A model generated the notes under the pieces. That model saw only the letters and a list, made by a program, of their open reading frames with translations. It did not search any database and was not told the origin of the DNA. Below are positions 25,663-35,004 of a DNA stretch of 64,000 nucleotides, one piece after another. Source of the stretch: Allokutzneria sp. NRRL B-24872 (GTDB taxonomy: Bacteria; Actinomycetota; Actinomycetes; Mycobacteriales; Pseudonocardiaceae); the NCBI RefSeq assembly GCF_002155965.1, contig NZ_MUMH01000018.1:79243-143242 (forward strand), read 5' to 3'. The stretch's first letter is position 1. The number at the start of each line of letters is the position of its first letter. Both the position numbers and the translations under genes were made by a program.

Positions 25663-26144
25663 TCGGCGGAAGCCTCCGGTGCCGGGATCTCGCCGAGGTC
25701 TTCGACGTCCTCGCCCAGGACGGCCAGCAGGCGCGGGTCGGCGTGGACCTCGGCGGTGTGGCGCCACTCCGCGATCAACTGGCTCACCGGAGCGGGATTG
25801 CCAAGCGAAGCCGCCGCCTCCATGACGTCCACCAGCTCCACGACGAAGGCACGCATGTCCACCTTCGGCAGGAAGCGCACCCACGGGAAGACCCTGGGCA
25901 GGACGTCGGTCACCAGGTCGCGGACCTCGTCGCTGTGCTGCATGAGCGAGACGAACAACGCGGTGGTGGTCGCAGCGACCTCGCGCCCCTCCTCCGCGCG
26001 ACTGGCCGTGGTCAGCACCAGGTCCTCCTCGTCGCCGCGGCGACGCACGAGTAGCGAGCGGCTTGGCGATTCCTGCAGCTTGCGGACGGTGTCGAGTGGT
26101 TTGTTCGACAACTCCGAGAACGTGACATTCGGCGCGAGGGGCAT
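25659..26144 (-). CDS. antitoxin, Phd/YefM-like N-terminus
   Basis: Protein of 161 residues. The first 50 residues resemble Phd/YefM DNA-binding dimers (VTFSELSNKPLDTVRKLQESPSRSLLVRRR). A long helical region follows (ALFVSLMQHSDEVRDLVTDVLPRVFPW, MRAFVVELVDVMEAAASLG) and an acidic tail that should wrap the toxin. It is about twice the length of a typical Phd protein. ATG 26144 is preceded by a short palindrome (26156-26166) that could be its own operator. Co-transcribed with the toxin through a GTGA overlap. Confidence 0.72.
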   Translation of the reverse strand: MPLAPNVTFSELSNKPLDTVRKLQESPSRSLLVRRRGDEEDLVLTTASRAEEGREVAATTTALFVSLMQHSDEVRDLVTDVLPRVFPWVRFLPKVDMRAFVVELVDVMEAAASLGNPAPVSQLIAEWRHTAEVHADPRLLAVLGEDVEDLGEIPAPEASAE

Positions 26145-26155
26145 ACTTGCAAATT

Positions 26156-26166
26156 ACCTTAAAGGT
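26156..26166. promoter_or_regulatory. small palindrome ahead of the antitoxin gene
   Basis: ACCTT-A-AAGGT, 12 bases before the antitoxin start, in a locally AT-rich strip. Toxin-antitoxin operons usually repress themselves at such sites. The 245 bases from here to the lpqW-like start hold no gene I can support. Confidence 0.35.
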
Positions 26167-26411
26167 CTGGCATCGGCTATTGGGCGCGGATGGGGACCCG
26201 TTCGAGATCAAGATCATCGGCCCGGGCAACCGGAACGGCGGCGGGACGTCACCAGAACAGGGGCCAACTCCAAGTAGGTTGGTGACTGCCTGGCCGGGGT
26301 GCCGCCGATGGCGCCGAGCGCCCCGTCTGGCAGCCTCGTGCCCGACCCGTCCTCGCGACCGGCCGTGACGAGGACGCCGACTCACGACACTAGCCACGGG
26401 AGGTGTGCCGC

Positions 26412-28187
26412 GTGGGCTCCTCAGGGGAGAAGAGACCCGGTAGAACCGGGCGGCTGCTCGCGCTGCTGTGCGCCACCCTGACCGGGGCCGCCGCCTGCAC
26501 CGACCTGCCGCCGCCGCAACTGGTCACCTCCACCCCGAGCATCACGCCGTCGAAGGCGCCGAACCTGACCGAGGTCGTCGTCGGCATCGACACCCTCCGG
26601 CGCGGCTTCAACCCGCACACCCTGGCCGACCAGTCCGCGCTGACGACCACGCTGGGCGCGCTGCTGCTGCCCTCGGTGCACCGGCCGGGCCCGGACGGCG
26701 CGCCGGTGCTGGACCGCACGATCGTCAGCTCCGCCCAGGTCAGCAAGACCGAGCCGTTCACGGTCACCTACACCCTGCGCCGCGACGCCTCCTGGTCCGA
26801 CGGCGCGCCGATCGCCGCCGAGGACTTCGACTACCTCTGGCAGCAGATGCGCACCTCGCCCGGAGTGGTCAACTCGGCCGGCTACCGGCTGATCTCCGGC
26901 ATCTCCTCGCGCGACAGCGGCAAGACCGTCGAGGTCGCCTTCCGCAAGCCCTACCCCGGCTGGCGCTCGCTGTTCGCCAACCTGCTGCCCGCGCACCTGC
27001 TCAAGGACGCCCCCGGCGGCTGGCTCGGCGCGATGGAGAGCAGCTTCCCCGCCTCCGGCGGCCCGTTCACGCTGAAGAGCGTCGACGTGGACCGCGGTGA
27101 GGTCGTCCTGGAGCGCAACGACCGCTACTGGGACCAGCCCGCCGTGCTGGACCGCATCGTGCTCCGCAAGAGCGACCACAACGGCCTGGTGTCGGCGCTG
27201 CGCAGCGGCAACGACCAGATGTCGCTGCTGCGCCCGGACCAGATCGCCATGGAGTCGTTGCGGGAACTGGGAAAGACCGTCTCGCTGACCACCGTGCCCA
27301 GGCCGACGGTGCTCCAGCTGCTGCTGCGCCCGGCGAGCGCGCGCCTGTCCGACAGCCGGGTCCGCGCGGCCGTGGCGGCGGCGATCGACCGTGACGCGCT
27401 CATCGGAGTCGGTACCGGCAACGGCCCCTCCGCCCAGCTGCGCGCCGACGCGCACGTCTACGCGCCCTCGCAGCGCGGCTACAAACCGACGATGCCCCAA
27501 GGCATTCCCGGCAGCGGCAAGCCCGACCTGGCCGCCGTGGAGCGGCTGATGGTCGAGGCCGGCTACACCCAGCAGGCCGGGGCGTGGATGCGCAACGGCC
27601 AGCAGCTCAACCTGATCATCGCCGCGCCCGCCGAGAACGAGCCGTACGTGATGGTCGCCCACCAGCTCCAGCGCCAGCTCGCCGGCGCGTCCATCCCGGC
27701 CAGGGTGGTCACCTCGGTCGGCGACCAGCTCTACGGCGACATGCTCTCGCCCGCCCAGCAGCCCGGCGTTCCGGTGGACAGCGGCGTGGACATCGCGGTC
27801 GTGCCCCAGGCGTTCGGCGAGGACCCGGCGACCGTGCTGGCCTCCAACTTCGGTTGCTGGACGGAGAGCGACAGCGACGGCGGGGTCCCGGTGGGCCGCC
27901 CCAATCCGGCGAGCTTCTGCGACCGCGCGCTGCAGCCGGTGATCGACGGCGCCCTGACCGGCTCGATGCCGCTGGCCGACGCGCTGCCCGGGATCGAGGC
28001 CGCGCTCTGGCAGCAGACGGTGTCGATCCCGTTGTTCCAGCTCAGCGACACCCTGGTGACGCGGCCGGAGGTCTCCGGCGTGACGGCGGGCCCCCCGCTG
28101 GTCGGCCCGTTCGTCGAGGCGGCCGACTGGAAGCGCGTCCCGGTCACCTCCAGCAGCGCGACGCCGACGCCCCCGCCGACGAAGTGA
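26412..28187 (+). CDS. LpqW-like lipoprotein (oligopeptide-binding fold)
   Basis: Lipoprotein of 591 residues with the fold of family 5 solute-binding proteins. The signal GRLLALLCATLTGAAAC ends at a lipobox Cys near residue 28. Typical segments are VTYTLRRDASWSDGAPIAAEDF, GPFTLKSVDVDRGEVVLERN and VRAAVAAAIDRDALIGVG. No permease or ATPase gene is adjacent, and in mycobacteria the gene after typA encodes LpqW, which steers phosphatidylinositol mannoside precursors into lipomannan. That position, rather than a specific residue, is the reason for the LpqW label; a peptide-binding role is the alternative. GTG 26412 has GGGAGG eight bases upstream. It is transcribed away from the toxin-antitoxin pair. 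Confidence 0.7.
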   Translation: MGSSGEKRPGRTGRLLALLCATLTGAAACTDLPPPQLVTSTPSITPSKAPNLTEVVVGIDTLRRGFNPHTLADQSALTTTLGALLLPSVHRPGPDGAPVLDRTIVSSAQVSKTEPFTVTYTLRRDASWSDGAPIAAEDFDYLWQQMRTSPGVVNSAGYRLISGISSRDSGKTVEVAFRKPYPGWRSLFANLLPAHLLKDAPGGWLGAMESSFPASGGPFTLKSVDVDRGEVVLERNDRYWDQPAVLDRIVLRKSDHNGLVSALRSGNDQMSLLRPDQIAMESLRELGKTVSLTTVPRPTVLQLLLRPASARLSDSRVRAAVAAAIDRDALIGVGTGNGPSAQLRADAHVYAPSQRGYKPTMPQGIPGSGKPDLAAVERLMVEAGYTQQAGAWMRNGQQLNLIIAAPAENEPYVMVAHQLQRQLAGASIPARVVTSVGDQLYGDMLSPAQQPGVPVDSGVDIAVVPQAFGEDPATVLASNFGCWTESDSDGGVPVGRPNPASFCDRALQPVIDGALTGSMPLADALPGIEAALWQQTVSIPLFQLSDTLVTRPEVSGVTAGPPLVGPFVEAADWKRVPVTSSSATPTPPPTK

Positions 28188-28669
28188 GCCATCGTTTGCC
28201 CGGCATGGGCCACTGAGTGGAGGTTGGGCCTCGTTGAGGCTCACGCTCCGTCGTCGGTTATGGGCGCGCTCGACCGCCAAGGGAGCCGGAGCGCCCTATC
28301 GCCCTATCGGACCGAGGCAGTGACGATCCGTCGATGCGACGGCGGTCACGCTGTCCGAACGAGTTCCGGCATGTAGTTCGAACGGGTGGACGCCTTGTTG
28401 AAGATTACGTACTGACGGTGGAAAATCTGTGTAAGTTACCGTTCGGAAAACGAACTCTGGCGTTCGGTAACTGACTCGTCACCCTCCGTCATACCTGAGT
28501 TACCCTTTGGTCACGATCGGCGGGCGGAGGATGACCGTCGCCGAGTTGGCTTCCTAGCGTGCAACCCGACGCGCCGGTCGAGGGCAGTGAGAAGGCGCGT
28601 CCTTTGATGATGGGTCAGCATGGCCCCGATCGGCCGTGTGGTGTCCCAGCGCTAGGAGGGCTCGTGTCC
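28188..28669. other. 482-bp intergenic region upstream of the oligopeptide transporter
   Basis: No gene is supportable here. The stretch is less GC-rich than its surroundings, especially 28390-28510, and contains clustered GTTAC/GTAAC words, a small GTTCG-CGAAC inverted repeat at 28441-28455 and an AGGAGG ribosome site at 28654-28659 for the next gene. It is presumably a regulated promoter region. Confidence 0.7.
28435..28482. promoter_or_regulatory. GlnR-box-like elements
   Basis: GTTAC-N6-GAAAA (28435-28450) and GTAAC-N6-GTCAC (28467-28482), starting 32 bp apart. The actinobacterial nitrogen regulator GlnR binds GTnAC-N6-GnAAC pairs, so the first element is a good but imperfect match and the second a partial one. 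AGTTACC recurs at 28498. Nitrogen control of a peptide importer would make sense. Confidence 0.4.
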
Positions 28670-30442
28670 ATGAGGAGATCCAAGGCTGTCTCCGCGTTCG
28701 CCGTGCTGACCGTTGGGGTCCTCACGCTGAGCGCCTGCGGTGGAGGTGGCGGTACCGACGGCGGCGCCGGGGGCGGAGGTGTCCTGACGGCTGCCAAGGG
28801 TTCGCAGCCGGATGGCATCTACAAAGCGCCCAAGGTGAAGTCGGGCAAGGAAGTCGTCGTTGGTCACGATGCTCCGTACACGACGTACAACAACCAGACC
28901 GCGGACGGCAACAACTTCAACAACACGCTGATCGCGAACCTGATCCTGACGGAGCCCTTCTTCGTCGACATCAACAAGAAGGTTCTGCTCAACGGCGACG
29001 TGATGGACGCCGTCGAGGAGACCTCGAAGAGCCCGCAGGTCATCACGTACAAGATCAAGAAGGGCGTGCAGTGGTCCGACGGCGCCGCCTGGGACTGCGA
29101 CGACTTCTACCTCGCGTGGCTCGCGCAGAGCGGTAAGGCGAAGAAGCCGGACGGCAAGTCCAGCTACTTCACCCCCGCGAGCACCAGCGGGTACGAGTAC
29201 ATCACCCCGGAGTGCAAGGACGACCTGACCTTCGTCACCACGTACAGCTCCCCGTACGCGGACTACAAGGGCATCTTCGACAAGGCCTCGATGCTCCCGG
29301 CGCACATCCTGGAGAAGGAGACCGGCGTCGCCGACGTCACCAAGGTGACCCCGACCTCGCCCGAGGTGGAGAAGGTCGCCACCTTCTGGAACACCGGCTG
29401 GAACGGGTTCAAGAAGGAGGTCATGCCGGCGTCGGGTCCGTACAAGATGGACTCCTGGCAGCAGGGCCAGTTCGTTCGCTTCGTGCGCAACGAGAAGTGG
29501 GCGGGCAACCCGGGTGGCCCCGAGGCCATCACGATGAAGAGCATCGCCGACCCGACCGCGCAGAAGCAGGCGCTGCAGAACGGCGAGATGCAGATCATCG
29601 CCCCGCAGGCCGAGCCGGTGCTGGCCGGTCAGCTGCGCGAGCTGTCCTCCCAGGGCGTGAAGTACTCCGCCAAGGGTGGCGACACCTTCGAGCACCTCGA
29701 CCTGAACTTCAAGCGGCCGCTGTTCCAGGACAAGGCCTTCCGCCAGGCGTTCGCGGAGTGCGTCAACCGCAACGAGATCGTCGACAAGCTGGTCAAGGGC
29801 GTCGACCCGGCCGCGAAGCCGCTGGGCAGCCTGCTGTTCATGCCGGACGAGGCCAGCTACCAGGACGACTTCACCTCGGTGATGCCCGCGGACCCGGCCA
29901 AGGCCGGTAAGACGCTGGAGGCCGCTGGCTGGGCCAAGGGTGGCGACGGCATCTACGCCAAGGGCGGCCAGAAGGCCTCCTTCAAGATCAGCCACACCGA
30001 CATCCCGCGGCGCAAGCAGACCGTGGAGCTGATCCAGTCCTCCTGCCGCCAGGCCGGTATCCAGATCGAGGACGACACCGACCCGAACTTCCTCGACGAG
30101 CGGGTCAGCAACGGCGACTACGACGTCGCGCTGTTCGCGTGGGTCGGCTCGCCGTTCAAGGCGGAGAAGAAGCCGATCTACACCACCGGTGGTGGCCAGA
30201 ACTGGCAGGGCTACTCCAACGCCACGGTCGACGCCGAGATGCCGAAGGTGGACACCGAGTTCGACGAGCCCGTCCGCGACGCCGCGCTGCAGAAGGCGAA
30301 CAAGGCGATGGCGGCCGACTACGCGTCGCTGCCGCTGTTCTCGCTGGCCAACCTGATCGCGTTCAACGACAACGTGACCAACGTCGGCTACCACTCGCGC
30401 AACGGCTCCACCTGGAACGCGTGGGAGTGGGAGGTCTCCTGA
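28670..30442 (+). CDS. oligopeptide ABC transporter substrate-binding lipoprotein
   Basis: Lipoprotein of about 590 residues, family 5 solute-binding protein. The signal KAVSAFAVLTVGVLTLSAC is followed by a Gly-rich linker. Domain signatures include YKIKKGVQWSDGAAWDCDDF, MPASGPYKMDSWQQGQFVRFVRN and AFRQAFAECVNRNEIVDKLV. It captures peptides outside the membrane for the permease and ATPase genes downstream. ATG 28670 and GTG 28664 both fit the AGGAGG site; the ATG gives the better spacing. A hairpin between this gene and the permease probably makes the binding protein more abundant than the rest. Confidence 0.9.
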   Translation: MRRSKAVSAFAVLTVGVLTLSACGGGGGTDGGAGGGGVLTAAKGSQPDGIYKAPKVKSGKEVVVGHDAPYTTYNNQTADGNNFNNTLIANLILTEPFFVDINKKVLLNGDVMDAVEETSKSPQVITYKIKKGVQWSDGAAWDCDDFYLAWLAQSGKAKKPDGKSSYFTPASTSGYEYITPECKDDLTFVTTYSSPYADYKGIFDKASMLPAHILEKETGVADVTKVTPTSPEVEKVATFWNTGWNGFKKEVMPASGPYKMDSWQQGQFVRFVRNEKWAGNPGGPEAITMKSIADPTAQKQALQNGEMQIIAPQAEPVLAGQLRELSSQGVKYSAKGGDTFEHLDLNFKRPLFQDKAFRQAFAECVNRNEIVDKLVKGVDPAAKPLGSLLFMPDEASYQDDFTSVMPADPAKAGKTLEAAGWAKGGDGIYAKGGQKASFKISHTDIPRRKQTVELIQSSCRQAGIQIEDDTDPNFLDERVSNGDYDVALFAWVGSPFKAEKKPIYTTGGGQNWQGYSNATVDAEMPKVDTEFDEPVRDAALQKANKAMAADYASLPLFSLANLIAFNDNVTNVGYHSRNGSTWNAWEWEVS

Positions 30443-30480
30443 TCTCCGCACGTCGCAGCGGTAGAACGAAGTAGAGAACT

Positions 30481-30520
30481 CGAAGCGGGTCGGGACGTCA
30501 CCTGGTCCCGGCCCGCTTCG
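30481..30520 (+). terminator. intercistronic hairpin, partial terminator or mRNA stabiliser
   Basis: 16-bp stem with one G-T wobble (arms 30481-30496 and 30505-30520) and an 8-base loop. It separates the binding protein gene from dppB-like, 140 bases further on. Such hairpins commonly raise the binding protein level relative to the membrane parts. An independent promoter for the permease genes after it cannot be excluded. Confidence 0.7.
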
Positions 30521-30660
30521 TATTCGAAGCTTTGACGAGCCTCTCGTAATCCGGTTACCGCCGAGTAAGGTTCGCGCTGCGCGTCTCCCGGAACGGCGTT
30601 CCCCGAGCCGCCACAAGCGGTGTGTTCGCCCCCGAACTCGCTCCCACCAAGGAAGACAAC

Positions 30661-31659
30661 GTGGTTCGCTACATTCTCCGGCGACTACTGGTCTCGATCC
30701 CGATCCTCGGCATCGGATCTTTCCTCGCCTACATGATGGTCGCCTCGGCCGGTGATCCCCTGTCGGGGCTGCGCGGCCGTCCCGGCACGACCGAGGCCGA
30801 CATCCAGAACCTGGCCCTCGAACTGGGGCTCGACAAGCCGATCCTGTCACGCTACTGGGATTGGCTCACCTCATTTTTGTCCGGTGACTGGGGGACCAGC
30901 ATCGCGCTGGGCCAGGCCAGGGCCGACGTCTTCGACCGGGTCACCACCGCCTTCGGCACCACCTTCAAGCTGGTGCTCGGGGCCGAGGTCCTCGCGGTCA
31001 CCCTGGGCATCGCCGTCGGCGTGCTCGCCGCGGTCCGGCAGTACTCGATCTTCGACTACCTCGCGACCTCCACGGCGTTCGTGATGTTCTCGATGCCCGT
31101 GTTCTGCGTCGCGATCGTGGTGAAGACCTACGGCATCCAGTTCAACGACGTGCTGACCGGCCTGGGCATGAAGCGCTGGCTGACAACGGCCGGTCCACCG
31201 GTCGGCGGGTTCAAGGGCGACATCCTCGAGCAGTTCCGGGTCTACACCGGGACGTTCCTGCTGCCGACCATCGCGCTCGGAGCCATCAGCTTCGCCGCGT
31301 ACAGCCGGTTCCAGCGGGCCTCGATGCTGGAGACGCTGAGCTCGGACTACGTCAGGACCGCCCACGCCAAGGGCTTGCGCCCGGCGCGGGTGATCTTCCG
31401 GCACGCCTTCCGCAACGCGCTGATCCCGGTGACCACCCTGGCCGCGCTCAACATCGGCGCGGTGTTCAGCGGCGCGATCATCACCGAGCGCGTCTTCGGC
31501 TGGAACGGAATGGGCAACCTCCTGGTGAGCGCGGTCCAGCAGTTCGACCCACCGATGCTGATGGGGTGGCTGATGATCACCGCCATCCTCGTCGTCGTCT
31601 TCAACCTCGTTGCCGACATCCTCTACGGCATCCTGGACCCGAGGATTCGCCTTGGCTAA
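30661..31659 (+). CDS. oligopeptide ABC transporter permease (DppB/OppB type)
   Basis: Permease of 332 residues with six membrane helices. The N-terminus (VVRYILRRLLVSIPILGIGSFLAY) is typical of DppB. The EAA loop that contacts the ATPases is YVRTAHAKGLRPARVIFRHA, followed by the family end ILYGILDPRIRLG. The GTG start at 30661 follows AAGGAAG. It overlaps the second permease by eight bases. It forms the channel together with the DppC-type partner. Confidence 0.92.
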   Translation: MVRYILRRLLVSIPILGIGSFLAYMMVASAGDPLSGLRGRPGTTEADIQNLALELGLDKPILSRYWDWLTSFLSGDWGTSIALGQARADVFDRVTTAFGTTFKLVLGAEVLAVTLGIAVGVLAAVRQYSIFDYLATSTAFVMFSMPVFCVAIVVKTYGIQFNDVLTGLGMKRWLTTAGPPVGGFKGDILEQFRVYTGTFLLPTIALGAISFAAYSRFQRASMLETLSSDYVRTAHAKGLRPARVIFRHAFRNALIPVTTLAALNIGAVFSGAIITERVFGWNGMGNLLVSAVQQFDPPMLMGWLMITAILVVVFNLVADILYGILDPRIRLG

Positions 31660-32572
31660 CCCGCAGATCACCGAAACCCCGGCAGCGGGGGCGGCGTCGT
31701 CGAGCTACGAGTTCGGCACCGGCGCGCGCAAGCAGTGGCAGACCGTCCTGCGCCGTTTCATGCGACACCGCTTGGCCATGGCCAGCCTCGTCGTCCTCGT
31801 CCTGCTGACACTGGGCGCCGTCTTCGGCGGCGCGTTCTGGAAGTACGACGTGACCTACACCGGCGGCTCGTCCTTCGCCTCGCCGAGTGCCGACCACCCG
31901 CTCGGCACCAGCCAGATCGGCAAGGACATGCTCGCCCTGATCTTCCAGGGCACGCAGTACTCCCTGCTGATCGCGCTCGTCGTGGCGATCATGGCGACGA
32001 TCATCGGCGTGACCCTCGGCGCGGTCGCCGGCTTCCTGCGCGGGGCCGTCGACACCTTCGTCATGCGCCTGGTCGACCTGTTCCTGATCGTGCCGCAGCT
32101 GGCACTGGTGGCCATCGCGGTGCACGCGTTCCCCGCCAGCTGGTACACGGTGGCGATCGTGCTCGGCCTGTTCAGCTGGATGCAGGTGGCCCGGATCAAC
32201 CGCGGCCAGACCCTGTCGCTGGCCGAGCGCGAGTTCATCGAGGCGGCCAAGGCGCTCGGCGCGAGCAACAGCCGGATCATCTTCAAGCACATCCTGCCGA
32301 ACCTGACCGGCATCATCACGGTCAACGCGACCCTGGCGGTGGCGACGGCGGTGCTCTCGGAGGCCGCGCTGTCCTTCATCGGCCTCGGGGTGAAGCCGCC
32401 GGACACCTCGCTCGGCCTGATCATCATCGAGAACTACTCGCAGTTCCAAGACCGGCCGTGGCTGTTCTACGCGCCGTTCGTGGTGATCGTGCTGATCTCG
32501 CTGACGATCAACTTCATCGGCGACGGTCTGCGCGACGCGTTCGACCCGAGGCAGACGAAGGTGCGTGCCTGA
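31652..32572 (+). CDS. oligopeptide ABC transporter permease (DppC/OppC type)
   Basis: Permease of 306 residues with six helices and the OppC-type N-terminal helix followed by a periplasmic loop (DHPLGTSQIGKDMLALIFQG). The EAA motif is FIEAAKALGASNSRIIFKHILPN. The chosen start is TTG 31652, within the dppB-like 3' end and seven bases after GAGGA; a longer frame from 31610 has no site. The stop shares one base with the first ATPase gene. Confidence 0.92.
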   Translation: MANPQITETPAAGAASSSYEFGTGARKQWQTVLRRFMRHRLAMASLVVLVLLTLGAVFGGAFWKYDVTYTGGSSFASPSADHPLGTSQIGKDMLALIFQGTQYSLLIALVVAIMATIIGVTLGAVAGFLRGAVDTFVMRLVDLFLIVPQLALVAIAVHAFPASWYTVAIVLGLFSWMQVARINRGQTLSLAEREFIEAAKALGASNSRIIFKHILPNLTGIITVNATLAVATAVLSEAALSFIGLGVKPPDTSLGLIIIENYSQFQDRPWLFYAPFVVIVLISLTINFIGDGLRDAFDPRQTKVRA

Positions 32573-33705
32573 TGACCACTTCCGAGAAACTGCTCACCGT
32601 CGACGGCCTCGGCGTGGACTTCCCGACCGAGGACGGTGTCGTGCACGCCGTGCGCGGCGTGTCCTTCGAACTCGACCGGGGCGAGGTCCTCGGCATCGTC
32701 GGCGAATCGGGCTCCGGCAAGTCGGTGTCCTCCTCGGCGATCATGGGCCTGCTGCCCAAGACCGCGAAGGTCTCCGGCTCGATCGCGTTCAAGGGCACCG
32801 AGATCGTCGGGCTGAAGGGCCGGGCGCTCGAGAAGATCCGCGGCAACGACATCGCGATGATCTTCCAGGACCCGATGACCTCGCTGAACCCGGTCTACAC
32901 CGTGGGCTGGCAGCTGGCCGAGGCCTACCGGGCGCACCACGCGGTGCCGAAGAAGACCGCGTGGGAGAAGGCCGTCGCCTCGCTGGAGCAGGTCGGCATC
33001 CCGCAGCCGGACCGGCGGGCCAAGCAGTACCCGCACGAGTTCTCCGGCGGTATGCGGCAGCGGGCGATGATCGCGATGGCGATCATCAACGACCCGGAGC
33101 TGATCATCGCCGACGAGCCGACCACCGCGCTCGACGTGACGGTGCAGGCCCAGGTGCTGGAAACGCTGCTGCAGATCCGCGACCTGACGGGTGCGGCGAT
33201 CATGATGATCACCCACGACCTCGGTGTCGTCGCGGGCATGGTGGACCGGGTCCAGGTCATGTACGGCGGGACGGTCGTGGAGTCCGGCCAGGTCAACACG
33301 GTCTTCGAGAACCCGAGGATGCCGTACACGGTCGGCCTGCTCGGCTCGATCCCGCACGCGGGGCTCATCGGCCAGCGGCTCACCCCGATCAAGGGTGCGC
33401 CACCCTCGCTGATGAACCTGCCGCCGGGCTGCGCGTTCAGCCCGAGGTGCCCGCTGGCCACCGACGACTGCACGGCGGCCGAGCCCGAACTGCTCCCGGT
33501 CGGCATCGACGGGCACTCCGCGCGCTGCATCCGTTGGGAGCAGCTGGCCCAGCACCCGGACCCGAAGAAGCTGTTCGCGCACAGCGAGATCGGCACGGTG
33601 GAGAACCCCGCCGAGCTGACCGCGGCCGACCCGAGCCTGCCCGTCGCCGAGGAGCTGGCGACGGTGGAGGCCCGCATGGCGGCTGAGGAGGAGAAGACCT
33701 CATGA
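32572..33705 (+). CDS. oligopeptide ABC transporter ATP-binding protein (DppD/OppD type)
   Basis: ATPase of 377 residues. Walker [10 protein letters not shown]-loop [10 protein letters not shown], signature [15 protein letters not shown], Walker [13 protein letters not shown] and switch His ([13 protein letters not shown]) are complete. The C-terminal oligopeptide-transporter domain contains the Cys motif [15 protein letters not shown], which in related proteins can bind an iron-sulfur cluster. A further 50-residue acidic tail is longer than usual. Overlaps the preceding permease by one base and the next ATPase by four. Confidence 0.93.
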   Translation: MTTSEKLLTVDGLGVDFPTEDGVVHAVRGVSFELDRGEVLGIVGESGSGKSVSSSAIMGLLPKTAKVSGSIAFKGTEIVGLKGRALEKIRGNDIAMIFQDPMTSLNPVYTVGWQLAEAYRAHHAVPKKTAWEKAVASLEQVGIPQPDRRAKQYPHEFSGGMRQRAMIAMAIINDPELIIADEPTTALDVTVQAQVLETLLQIRDLTGAAIMMITHDLGVVAGMVDRVQVMYGGTVVESGQVNTVFENPRMPYTVGLLGSIPHAGLIGQRLTPIKGAPPSLMNLPPGCAFSPRCPLATDDCTAAEPELLPVGIDGHSARCIRWEQLAQHPDPKKLFAHSEIGTVENPAELTAADPSLPVAEELATVEARMAAEEEKTS

Positions 33706-34742
33706 GTGTCAACACCACTGACGCCGCCGCGCAGGGCACCCGCGACGGCGGCGCGAAGACCGAGCCGCTGCTCCAGGTCCGCGACCTGGTGAAGTCCTTC
33801 CCGATCCGGGGTGGCGGGGTCATCCCGCGCACCGTCGGCGAGGTGCAGGCGGTCTCCGGGCTGACCTTCGACCTGGCCGCGCGGGAGACGCTCGGCCTGG
33901 TTGGCGAGTCCGGCTGCGGCAAGTCCACCACCGGGCGGGCGATCCTCCAGCTGCACAAGCCCACCTCGGGCTCGGTGAAGTTCGAGGGGCGCGAGCTGAC
34001 GTCGCTGACCACCAAGCAGCTGCGGCCGGTCCGCAGGGACATGCAGATCGTCTTCCAGGACCCCTACGCCTCGCTGAACCCGAGGTGGTCGATCAACGAC
34101 ATCGTCTCCGAGCCGTTCCAGATCCACGGCTACGACGGCGACGTCCAGGGCCGGGTCGACGAACTGCTGGAGCTGGTCGGCCTCAACCCGGAGCACCGCA
34201 ACCGCTACGCGCACGAGTTCTCCGGCGGTCAGCGGCAGCGCATCGGCATCGCCCGCGCGCTGGCGCTGAACCCCAAGCTCGTCGTGCTGGACGAGCCGGT
34301 CTCCGCGCTGGACGTCTCGGTGCAGGCGGGCGTGGTGAACCTGCTGGAGGAGCTGCAGGACCGCTTCGGGCTGGCCTACCTGTTCGTCGCGCACGACCTG
34401 TCGGTGGTGCGGCACATCTCGCACCGGGTCGCGGTGATGTACCTGGGCAAGATCGTGGAGATCGGCGAGCGGGAGCACATCTACGCCCAGCCGAGCCACC
34501 CGTACACCCAGGCGCTGCTGTCCGCGGTGCCGCTGCCCGACCCGACGGCCGAGCGGCAGCGCCAGCGGATCGTGCTCACCGGTGACGTGCCGAGCCCGGT
34601 CAACCCGCCCTCGGGCTGCCGCTTCCGCACCCGCTGCTGGAAGGCGCAGGAGATCTGCGCCGTCGAGGAGCCGAAGCTGGAGCGCAGGACCGGCGGAACG
34701 CTCTCCGCCTGCCACTTCGCCGAGGTGAAGGAAGTCGTGTAG
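33702..34742 (+). CDS. oligopeptide ABC transporter ATP-binding protein (DppF/OppF type)
   Basis: Second ATPase of the importer, 346 residues. Walker [11 protein letters not shown]-loop [13 protein letters not shown], signature [15 protein letters not shown], Walker [13 protein letters not shown] and switch region [12 protein letters not shown] are intact. The C-terminal domain carries [15 protein letters not shown], matching the partner protein. It is the last gene of the five-gene operon and is followed by a strong hairpin. Confidence 0.93.
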   Translation: MSVNTTDAAAQGTRDGGAKTEPLLQVRDLVKSFPIRGGGVIPRTVGEVQAVSGLTFDLAARETLGLVGESGCGKSTTGRAILQLHKPTSGSVKFEGRELTSLTTKQLRPVRRDMQIVFQDPYASLNPRWSINDIVSEPFQIHGYDGDVQGRVDELLELVGLNPEHRNRYAHEFSGGQRQRIGIARALALNPKLVVLDEPVSALDVSVQAGVVNLLEELQDRFGLAYLFVAHDLSVVRHISHRVAVMYLGKIVEIGEREHIYAQPSHPYTQALLSAVPLPDPTAERQRQRIVLTGDVPSPVNPPSGCRFRTRCWKAQEICAVEEPKLERRTGGTLSACHFAEVKEVV

Positions 34743-34760
34743 TCCAGCGTTGTGCTCACG

Positions 34761-34791
34761 GGCGCCCTCCGCGTTTCGCGCGGGGGGCGCC
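34761..34791. terminator. terminator of the oligopeptide transporter operon
   Basis: Arms 34761-34773 and 34779-34791 (13 bases, GGCGCCCTCCGCG against CGCGGGGGGCGCC) with a 5-base loop, 19 bases after the last stop codon. No T run. The remaining 213 bases to mshB hold no supportable gene. Confidence 0.85.
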
Positions 34792-35004
34792 TTCGCGTAC
34801 GGCCCCGTCGCTGTGCGTCATGTCGATCTTCGGATGAGTGGGCGCGGAGCGGCCGGACAGTATGAACGACACCACGCATTTGATCTTGGTTATCTAGGTG
34901 TTCACCTGTAAAGAAGACCCGATCCAGTCGTAGAGGCGAATATTCCCCTCGATCGGGGTGACCACGGTGCGAAGCGTTGACAACCCCGCTACTACGCTGA
35001 TCCG

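Noticed and set aside
25300..26144. TA genes considered as a fragment of a mobile element
   Set aside because: No transposase, integrase, terminal repeat or target duplication is visible around them.
28559..28669. Longer N-terminus for the peptide-binding lipoprotein starting at 28559
   Set aside because: It would place 35 non-hydrophobic residues before a clear lipoprotein signal and ignore the AGGAGG site.
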